DNA of 10,725 nt from Mariprofundus sp. (lineage in GTDB: Bacteria > Pseudomonadota > Zetaproteobacteria > Mariprofundales > Mariprofundaceae): contig JAUZQH010000189.1 in NCBI GenBank assembly GCA_030951065.1, forward strand, positions 1 through 10,725, written 5' to 3'. A model generated the notes under the pieces. That model had not been told where the DNA came from, did not search any database, and saw only the letters and a list, made by a program, of their open reading frames with translations. The position numbers and the translations under genes were made by a program. Positions 5,549 to 10,725 of this stretch are shown here, one piece after another. The stretch's first letter is position 1, and each line of letters opens with the position of its first letter.

Positions 5549-6673
5549 ATGTCAGCGCTATCCTTTGAAATACTGGCCAAAGATGAACAGGGCCGTGCCC
5601 GTCGCGGGCGCATGCAGCTTGCCCACGGCACAGTGGAAACACCGGTGTTTATGCCGGTGGGAACACAGGCCACAGTAAAAAGTCTCACGCCTGCCGATCT
5701 GACGGATGATATCAAAGCCAGTATTATCCTCGGCAACACCTATCATCTGATGTTACGTCCCGGTGCTAATCTGATTGAAAAAATGGGTGGACTGCACCGG
5801 TTCATGGCCTGGGACCGGCCTATTCTGACCGATTCCGGTGGTTTTCAGGTCTGGTCACTGGGTGAACTGCGCAAGATCGAAGACCATGGCGTACGCTTTC
5901 GCTCTCATATTGATGGCGCCGAGGTCTTCCTCGGGCCGAAAGAGAGCATGGAGATTCAAAAGAAACTCGGCAGCGATATTGTGATGGCCTTCGATGAATG
6001 CACGCCCTACCCGGCCACATATGAAGAAGCTAATGATTCGATGCAGATGTCGATGCGCTGGGCGGCGGAATGCCGGGATGCTTTGCCGGTCAACGAAACA
6101 CAAGCCCTGTTTGGCATTGTGCAGGGAGGTATGTACCCGGAATTGCGGCTGGAAAGCCTGACAGCAGTTGCAGATATTGATTTCGAAGGTATTGCTATCG
6201 GCGGTTTGTCGGTGGGCGAACCGAAAGAAGAAATGATGGCCATGCTCGATACGCTGGCTCCGCATCTGCCGGAAGACAAACCGCATTATGTCATGGGCGT
6301 GGGGACGCCTGATGATCTGATCGAGGGCATTGATCGCGGCATTGATATGTTCGATTGTGTGATGCCCAGCCGCAATGCGCGCAACGGCACACTGTTCACC
6401 GATGACGGTAAAATGAACATCAAAAACCTTAAACATTTCGACGATGAACAGCCTGTTATGGAGAGCTGCAGCTGTTATACATGCCGTCATTTCTCCCGTG
6501 CTTATCTGCGACACCTGTACATGGCCAAAGAAATCTTAAGCTCAAGGTTGAATACCTTGCATAACCTGCACTACTATTGCGATCTCATGCTTCGAGCCAG
6601 AAATGCGCTTGAGCAGGGAAACTGGCCCGAATTTCGAGATCAGTTTTTACAACGCTACCGTGGACGTGCATAA
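5549..6673 (+). CDS. tgt: queuine/preQ1 tRNA-guanine transglycosylase (bacterial Tgt)
   Basis: 374 residues, the normal bacterial length (E. coli 375). It exchanges guanine-34 in the anticodon of tRNAs for Asp, Asn, His and Tyr with preQ1, the step that commits tRNA to queuosine. The TIM-barrel signature is clear: TPVFMPVGTQATVK at 31-44, catalytic D95 in DSGGFQ, GIVQGG at 189-194, AIGGLSVGE at 216-224 and nucleophile D269 in MFDCVMPSRNARNG. The zinc site C307-x-C309-x2-C312 with H338 (TLHNL) has E. coli spacing. The ATG is the first usable start after an in-frame TGA at 5513-5515. Ribosome binding is weak (AGG at 5536-5538). It is the first gene of the tgt-yajC-secD-secF arrangement common in proteobacteria; queA, often upstream, is absent here. 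Confidence 0.97.
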   Translation: MSALSFEILAKDEQGRARRGRMQLAHGTVETPVFMPVGTQATVKSLTPADLTDDIKASIILGNTYHLMLRPGANLIEKMGGLHRFMAWDRPILTDSGGFQVWSLGELRKIEDHGVRFRSHIDGAEVFLGPKESMEIQKKLGSDIVMAFDECTPYPATYEEANDSMQMSMRWAAECRDALPVNETQALFGIVQGGMYPELRLESLTAVADIDFEGIAIGGLSVGEPKEEMMAMLDTLAPHLPEDKPHYVMGVGTPDDLIEGIDRGIDMFDCVMPSRNARNGTLFTDDGKMNIKNLKHFDDEQPVMESCSCYTCRHFSRAYLRHLYMAKEILSSRLNTLHNLHYYCDLMLRARNALEQGNWPEFRDQFLQRYRGRA

Positions 6674-6683
6674 TCGCCGGCCC

Positions 6684-6712
6684 TTGGAAATTTATATATA
6701 ACAAGATTCCAA
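6684..6712. repeat. small inverted repeat between tgt and yajC
   Basis: TTGGAA (6684-6689) and TTCCAA (6707-6712) flank a 17-base AT-rich loop containing TATATA. There is no T-run, so it is not a typical terminator. It might carry an internal promoter for yajC-secDF; support is weak. Confidence 0.2.
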
Positions 6713-6743
6713 ATCGGGACATCAATCAGGAGCTCTATCCATC

Positions 6744-7097
6744 ATGAAAACACGTTATTCTTCTATCATCGCATCTGTTGCGGCTGCGATGGCTATTATT
6801 ACACCGGTTTATGCCGAAGCGGCACCCGCAGCTGATGGTGGCGGCGGCTTTGCTTCACTGATTCCACTGGTATTGATCATGGTGATTTTCTATTTCCTGC
6901 TCATTCGCCCACAACAGAAAAAACTCAAGGAACATCGCAATCTGATCGGTCAGTTGAAAAAAGGTGATACGATCATTACCGGTGGCGGTTTGTACGGCAA
7001 GGTGACTGACGTCAAGGATGATACATTGAAAGTAGATATTGCCGATGGCGTTCGCGTCAAGGTAAAACGTGATACCATTGTCGGACTGGCAGACTGA
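6744..7097 (+). CDS. yajC: preprotein translocase subunit YajC
   Basis: 117 residues. An inner-membrane accessory protein that associates with SecD-SecF at the SecYEG channel. The N-terminus (MKTRYSS then a hydrophobic run to PVYAEA near 25) looks like a signal or extra hydrophobic segment with an AxA-like end; a Gly-rich linker follows. The family transmembrane helix is at about 36-54 (LIPLVLIMVIFYFLLI), directly followed by the hallmark RPQQKKLKEH. The cytoplasmic beta domain follows (LKKGDTIITGGGLYGKVTDV, then VKVKRDTI). The AGGAG at 6728-6732 is 11 bases from the ATG, slightly far. It is 70 bases after tgt and 63 before secD, in the usual operon position. Confidence 0.95.
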   Translation: MKTRYSSIIASVAAAMAIITPVYAEAAPAADGGGGFASLIPLVLIMVIFYFLLIRPQQKKLKEHRNLIGQLKKGDTIITGGGLYGKVTDVKDDTLKVDIADGVRVKVKRDTIVGLAD

Positions 7098-7160
7098 AGT
7101 CTGCCTGTCAGATACGCCATAAAAATCACACCATAACAAATACGTTTAAGGATTCACGCA

Positions 7161-8741
7161 ATGCATAGCTTTCCACGCTGGAAAATCTGGTTAATTTTGT
7201 CGGTACTGGCCATCTCACTGATGGCCTCGCTGCCCAATGTCACATCCGTTCCCTCATGGTGGCCTGCTTCGTTGAGCAAGCCAATGAGCCTTGGGCTGGA
7301 TCTGAAAGGCGGCATCCATCTGGTGCTCGATGTCGATGTCGATAAAGCTGTATCACACAGTGTTGAAGAAGATATCGATTCGGCCCGGCAGGTGCTGCGC
7401 AAAGCAAAAATCCGTTACCGCAAGCTGGCTACAGATGGTAATTCCCTTGTTATTACCATCAAAAATGCATCGGATATCGATGCAGCTGAGTCATTATTGA
7501 AGGAAACATTCGGCAACTACACCATGACTTCGGCGGTTGATAATACGTTCAGACTGGCCCTGAAAGAAAGCATTGCTGAAGAAACACGCAAATTTGCCGT
7601 TGACCAGGCCATCGAAGTCATTCGTGGCCGTATTGATGCATTGGGCACCACGGAGCCGGTCATCATCAAGCAGGGCAAACATCGCATTCTGGTGCAAATC
7701 CCGGGTTATGAAGATACCGCCCATGCCAAACAGTTAATTGGCCGCACTGCCCAGCTCGAATTCAAGCTGGTCGATGAAAAAGGCGATCTCGACAAAGCCA
7801 TGTCGGGCAGCCTTCCCCCCGGTGATATTATCATGTACGGCCCGGAACAGATGCGTAATGGTCAGAGCTATCGTCAACCCTATCTGCTGAAAAAACGCAC
7901 CTTGCTCTCCGGCACCGAGATTGCCGATGCACGCGTTTCCATTGATTCACGTTTCAACGAAGATGCCGTCACGCTGAAATTCAACAGCAAGGGAGCACGA
8001 AAATTTGACAAGCTGACCGCAGCACATGTTGGCGAACGCTTTGCAATTATTCTGGAAGGCGTGGTCAATTCAGCGCCGGTGATTCGCGAACGCATTGCCG
8101 GCGGTTCCGCCCAGATTACCGGCAGTTTCTCGCCGGCTGAAGCGCACGACCTGGCCATCATTCTGCGCGCCGGTGCCCTGCCTGCTCCTGTCAAGGTGGT
8201 AGAAGAACGCTCTATCGGTCCCAGCCTTGGTCAGGATTCGATTGATCAGGGTATGAATTCGATCATCGTCGGTTGTATTCTGGTGCTGATTTTCATGGCC
8301 GTGTATTACCGCATGTTCGGCATGGTAGCCAATGTCGCACTGATTTTTAACATGCTGCTGATTCTGGCTGCGATGAGTATTATCGGTGGCACGCTCACCC
8401 TGCCGGGCATTGCCGGCATCGTGCTGACCATTGGTATGGCCGTGGATGCGAATGTGCTGATTTTCGAGCGTATTCGTGAAGAATTACACTTGGGTAAAAC
8501 ACCGCTGGCCGCTATTGACGGTGGTTACGACAAAGCCTTCTCAACCATTGTCGATGCCAACATCACCACACTGATTGCTGCCATCGTGCTGTTCCAGTTC
8601 GGTTCCGGGCCGGTGAAGGGCTTCGCCATTACCCTCTCCGTCGGTATTCTGGCCTCGATGTTTACTGCCATCACCGTCACCCGCGCTATTATTGCCACAT
8701 CAACGGCCAGGCGCGGTCGCATTGAAAAACTAAGTATCTAA
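7161..8741 (+). CDS. secD: protein translocase subunit SecD
   Basis: 526 residues, shorter than E. coli SecD (615) but normal for many bacteria. With SecF it uses the proton motive force to help pull preproteins through SecYEG on the periplasmic side. The first transmembrane helix is at about 8-24. The D1 motif GLDLKGGIHLVLDVD is at 45-59. A long periplasmic region (P1 head and base) runs to about 345. SIGPSLGQDSI at 351-361 precedes the transmembrane bundle (about 366-512). Conserved GMAVDANVLIFERIREE at 425-441 carries the Asp-Asn pair thought to serve in proton transfer (D429, N431). AAGGA at 7148-7152 lies eight bases before the ATG. It is 24 bases from secF. Confidence 0.97.
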   Translation: MHSFPRWKIWLILSVLAISLMASLPNVTSVPSWWPASLSKPMSLGLDLKGGIHLVLDVDVDKAVSHSVEEDIDSARQVLRKAKIRYRKLATDGNSLVITIKNASDIDAAESLLKETFGNYTMTSAVDNTFRLALKESIAEETRKFAVDQAIEVIRGRIDALGTTEPVIIKQGKHRILVQIPGYEDTAHAKQLIGRTAQLEFKLVDEKGDLDKAMSGSLPPGDIIMYGPEQMRNGQSYRQPYLLKKRTLLSGTEIADARVSIDSRFNEDAVTLKFNSKGARKFDKLTAAHVGERFAIILEGVVNSAPVIRERIAGGSAQITGSFSPAEAHDLAIILRAGALPAPVKVVEERSIGPSLGQDSIDQGMNSIIVGCILVLIFMAVYYRMFGMVANVALIFNMLLILAAMSIIGGTLTLPGIAGIVLTIGMAVDANVLIFERIREELHLGKTPLAAIDGGYDKAFSTIVDANITTLIAAIVLFQFGSGPVKGFAITLSVGILASMFTAITVTRAIIATSTARRGRIEKLSI

Positions 8742-8765
8742 TACAGAAAGCAACAAGGAACTGAT

Positions 8766-9710
8766 ATGCAACTGATTCGCCCCGACATTAACATCGATTT
8801 TATCGGCAAACGTAAAATCGCCCTGATGATTTCCGCCCTGATGATCGTCGTCTCATTGGGAACGCTGGCAGTCAAAGGCCTGAATTTCGGCATCGACTTC
8901 ACAGGTGGTACACTGGTCGAAGTGAAATTCGACAAAGCGCCCGGTATTGCTGATGTACGCAGCGCCATTTCACCCAGGGGCTTTGGCAATGCAGTGATTC
9001 AGGAATTCGGTTCACCTGAAGAAATTCTGATTCGCGTGCAAAACAAAGAGGGGGAAAAATCATCCACCATCAGTACCGCGATTCTGGACGGTTTAGCTGA
9101 AAAATTCACCGCCGATGCCATTGAGATGCGTCGTGTGGAATATGTCGGGCCACAAGTCGGTGAAGAGCTCACCCAGGCCGGCATCATGGCTGTATTGATC
9201 GCCATGCTGGCCATTCTTGTTTATGTCACGTTCAGGTTTGAGTTTCGTTTTGCTCTCGGTGCCGATGCAGCTCTGCTGCACGATATAACCATTGTTCTGG
9301 GTCTGTTTGCCATTACCGGAAAGGAATTCAACCTGCCCGTAATCGCTGCCCTTCTGACCGTGATCGGCTATTCTCTGAACGATACGATTGTGGTGTTTGA
9401 CCGCATTCGGGAAAACTTCGCAGCCAACAAAAAACGTAAACATCCGGGCAATGAAATCGACATTGTCAACGGCTCTATCAATCAGACGCTGGCGCGAACC
9501 CTGATGACCTCGTTCACCACCTTGCTGGTAGTATTTGCGCTGTTCGTACTCGGTGGCGAAGTGATTCACGATTTCGCTTTCGCTCTGATTTCCGGTATTC
9601 TGGTGGGCACTTATTCTTCCATCTATATCGCCAGTCCGGTCATGCTGTCACTGGCAGGCCGATTCAAAGCAGATGAAGATGAAATCAAAGCCATGGAAGC
9701 ACGGCCCTGA
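8766..9710 (+). CDS. secF: protein translocase subunit SecF
   Basis: 314 residues, the usual SecF size. Partner of SecD in the RND-like export motor of the inner membrane. The first transmembrane helix spans about 18-37. The signature NFGIDFTGGTLVEVKF is at 40-55, a small periplasmic domain follows to about 130, then five helices from about 134 to 296. GYSLNDTIVVFDRIREN at 201-217 matches the conserved SecF motif, with N205-D206 in the helix equivalent to SecD GMAVDAN. LARTLMTSFTTLLVV at 242-256 is also typical. AAGGA at 8755-8759 is six bases before the ATG. It is tightly linked to secD and 22 bases ahead of the next gene. Confidence 0.97.
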   Translation: MQLIRPDINIDFIGKRKIALMISALMIVVSLGTLAVKGLNFGIDFTGGTLVEVKFDKAPGIADVRSAISPRGFGNAVIQEFGSPEEILIRVQNKEGEKSSTISTAILDGLAEKFTADAIEMRRVEYVGPQVGEELTQAGIMAVLIAMLAILVYVTFRFEFRFALGADAALLHDITIVLGLFAITGKEFNLPVIAALLTVIGYSLNDTIVVFDRIRENFAANKKRKHPGNEIDIVNGSINQTLARTLMTSFTTLLVVFALFVLGGEVIHDFAFALISGILVGTYSSIYIASPVMLSLAGRFKADEDEIKAMEARP

Positions 9711-9732
9711 TCCCCTGTTTGGCTGATTACTC

Positions 9733-10122
9733 ATGAAAGGAGATATCAGCCCGCGACTGGCTGCAGGAACGCTGATGTTTACCGGTTATGATGATGATTA
9801 TCTCCAGGTAAATCAGAACCGATATACATCCGGTATTTCGATCCATCAGGGTGTGATTTCTGATGGCTGGGGACCGGAACGGTTGAGAGATTTAAGCATA
9901 AAGCATCTGTCTGCGTTAACAGAACCCGCACCAGAAGTGCTCATTCTGGGAACCGGACGCCTGACAACATTTCCCGATTCAGAGATTCTGGATTATATGG
10001 CCGAACATCATATCGGTCTGGAATGCATGGATAGTCGCTCGGCTGCGCGCACATACAATATTCTGGTTGGCGAAGGACGCACCGTATCCGCAGCCATACT
10101 GCTGCCCGGAGCACGCAAATGA
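9733..10122 (+). CDS. Mth938/DUF498 (NDUFAF3-like) domain protein
   Basis: 129 residues. The fold is recognised from FTGYDDDYLQVNQNRYTSGISI (residues 16-37), PEVLILGTGR at 67-76 with a following Pro (P81), and GLECMDSRSAARTYNIL at 95-111 followed by EGRTVSAAIL. These are the hallmark blocks of the Mth938-like superfamily, which includes Xcc1710-type bacterial proteins and the mitochondrial complex I assembly factor NDUFAF3. The bacterial function is not settled. Genes of this family often follow secF in proteobacteria. The ATG at 9733 gives the normal length, but there is no good Shine-Dalgarno before it. An AAGGAG actually lies just inside the frame (9737-9742), so translation may be coupled to secF. 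It overlaps the next gene by four bases (ATGA). Confidence 0.87.
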   Translation: MKGDISPRLAAGTLMFTGYDDDYLQVNQNRYTSGISIHQGVISDGWGPERLRDLSIKHLSALTEPAPEVLILGTGRLTTFPDSEILDYMAEHHIGLECMDSRSAARTYNILVGEGRTVSAAILLPGARK

Positions 10123-10496
10123 CCGCCCGATTTGAATTATCGATTACCACCCACTTTTCCGCCGCCCACAGCCTGCGCGGTTATCCGGGTGACTGTGCAC
10201 GCCTGCATGGCCATAACTGGCATGTCGTCCTGTATGTTGAATGTGAAGCATTGGATGAGCTTGGCCTCGGTATTGATTACAAAGTGATGAAAAGCGAACT
10301 CAAGGCCGCTCTAGAGCCGTGGGATCACTACAATCTAAACGATGTTCCGCCATTCGATGTGATCAATCCGTCCAGCGAAAATGTTGCACGCGAGCTCTAC
10401 AAGACAATGAGCAAACGACTGGACAACGAACGCCTGCGCGTTTCCCGCATCGAGATCTCTGAAACCTGCACGGCCAAAGTCACCTACTGGCCTTAG
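10119..10496 (+). CDS. queD: 6-carboxy-5,6,7,8-tetrahydropterin synthase (QueD, PTPS family)
   Basis: 125 residues. It converts 7,8-dihydroneopterin triphosphate to 6-carboxytetrahydropterin, an early step toward preQ0 and queuosine. The zinc ligands are H17 (FSAAHSL), H30 and H32 (LHGHNW). The catalytic thiol is C26 in GDCARLHGH, spaced as in QueD (C-x3-H-x-H). D69-H70 in WDHYNLND completes the catalytic set; NPSSENVA at 83-90 and E115 in ISETCTA bind the pterin. The single Cys-before-HGH layout fits QueD rather than a eukaryote-type PTPS, although a 6-pyruvoyl-type activity cannot be excluded. The start overlaps the upstream stop in an ATGA arrangement, which implies translational coupling. 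It shares the queuosine pathway with tgt at the other end of the cluster. Confidence 0.93.
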   Translation: MTARFELSITTHFSAAHSLRGYPGDCARLHGHNWHVVLYVECEALDELGLGIDYKVMKSELKAALEPWDHYNLNDVPPFDVINPSSENVARELYKTMSKRLDNERLRVSRIEISETCTAKVTYWP

Positions 10497-10523
10497 GGAA
10501 GCGCTGATTAAATCAGTGCTTCC
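10497..10523. repeat. 27-bp near-perfect palindrome after queD
   Basis: Two 13-base arms, GGAAGCGCTGATT (10497-10509) and AATCAGTGCTTCC (10511-10523), around one central A, with a single G/T wobble. It starts one base after the queD stop. No T-run follows. It could help end transcription or form a transcript-protecting hairpin, or be fused terminal repeats of a mobile element. Confidence 0.6.
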
Positions 10524-10540
10524 GTGCAGCCCACGGACGG

Positions 10541-10578
10541 GCTTACAAATCAAACACGCAAGTGCTTGATTTGTAAGC
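10541..10578. repeat. long hairpin with GCAA tetraloop
   Basis: GCTTACAAATCAA (10541-10553) pairs perfectly with TTGATTTGTAAGC (10566-10578). The stem continues through CAC/GTG after one A-C mismatch to a GCAA loop (10558-10561), a GNRA-type tetraloop. A shorter stem TCCGTG/CACGGA (10521-10537) sits just before it. There is no T-run after it on the + strand, so a classical terminator is not supported. The 3' end of a minus-strand frame falls in its left arm. Confidence 0.6.
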
Positions 10579-10725
10579 AAATACAAAATCGCATTTTTGC
10601 ATTTGCGAACTGATTACAGGCAGAATGCCTTCAATCAGCATCTCCTTAGGTACCTTAAAACCTTCTGAAACCCGGTTAACCCATCGAATCAAAGCACAGC
10701 CTTCAGATAAAATCCGGTGTGTGAT
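10543..10725 (-). CDS. C-terminal part of an unrecognised protein entering from the right edge
   Basis: A minus-strand frame is open from the window edge to TAA at 10543-10545 (60 codons); the other two minus frames hit stops quickly. The text includes EGCALIRWVNRVSEGFKVP and KEMLIEGILPVI, which looks like ordinary coding sequence with predicted helices. The last 15 or so residues (QKCDFVFAYKSSTCVFDL) are encoded within the inverted-repeat cluster, so the original end may have been replaced when the repeats arrived. I do not recognise the family. It would converge on queD. Confidence 0.4.
   Translation of the reverse strand: MTHRILSEGCALIRWVNRVSEGFKVPKEMLIEGILPVISSQMQKCDFVFAYKSSTCVFDL
10577..10638. 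repeat. further inverted repeats continuing the palindromic cluster
   Basis: GCAAATAC (10577-10584) pairs with GCATTTGC (10599-10606) with one mismatch. Then CTGATT (10610-10615) pairs with AATCAG (10633-10638), enclosing AGGC (10618-10621) with GCCT (10627-10630). The CTGATT/AATCAG core also occurs in the 10497-10523 palindrome. Together, four or five hairpins lie end to end over about 140 bases. Confidence 0.4.

Noticed and set aside
5855..6514. A 219-codon minus-strand frame opposite tgt.
   Set aside because: Shadow of the fully conserved tgt frame; His- and Phe-rich composition reflects the complement of tgt codons.
10497..10578. Rho-independent terminator for the tgt-queD operon.
   Set aside because: Strong hairpins exist but no T-run follows on the plus strand, so the classical form is not met; kept as repeats instead.
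10497..10638. CRISPR array.
   Set aside because: The repeats are inverted and of different sequence, not regularly spaced direct repeats with spacers.

Overview
The window looks like chromosomal DNA of a Gram-negative proteobacterium. It has moderate GC, a YajC/SecD/SecF translocase set downstream of tgt, and a NrdA with an ATP-cone architecture like that of Pseudomonas-type class Ia enzymes. A marine or iron-oxidising lineage such as the Zetaproteobacteria is possible, but nothing here proves it.

Left part (1-1110). Positions 1-541 hold the 3' part of an ATPase-like reading frame on the + strand that seems to have lost its 5' half. It faces, tail to tail, a minus-strand gene for a glutaredoxin/GST-N-domain protein (603-1001) with a CPFC active site. 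A small hairpin plus T-run at 549-575 may end the minus-strand transcription unit.

Central minus-strand block (1111-5440). nrdB and nrdA encode the small and large subunits of an aerobic class Ia ribonucleotide reductase, with all metal ligands, the radical tyrosine and the catalytic cysteines in place. The most striking element is the nrdA leader: a recognisable cobalamin riboswitch aptamer (about 5279-5400) preceded by two NrdR-like boxes 32 bp apart around a plausible promoter. The best nrdA start is a TTG at 5165 behind a perfect GGGAGG Shine-Dalgarno, not the upstream ATG at 5237, which lies in the riboswitch leader. A B12-independent reductase under B12 control implies that a B12-dependent (class II) reductase exists elsewhere in the genome. 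The glutaredoxin-like gene downstream of nrdB is a candidate electron donor.

Right plus-strand block (5549-10496). tgt, yajC, secD, secF, a Mth938/DUF498 protein and queD are closely spaced and probably form one operon. Tgt inserts a queuosine precursor into tRNA and QueD makes an early intermediate of the same pathway; they bracket the Sec accessory genes. The last two genes overlap by 4 bases.

Right edge (10497-10725). Immediately after queD comes a dense series of inverted repeats, including a 13-bp-arm near-perfect palindrome and a 17-position hairpin with a GCAA loop. A minus-strand frame enters from the right edge and stops inside the second hairpin. No tRNA, rRNA, CRISPR array or complete mobile element was seen.
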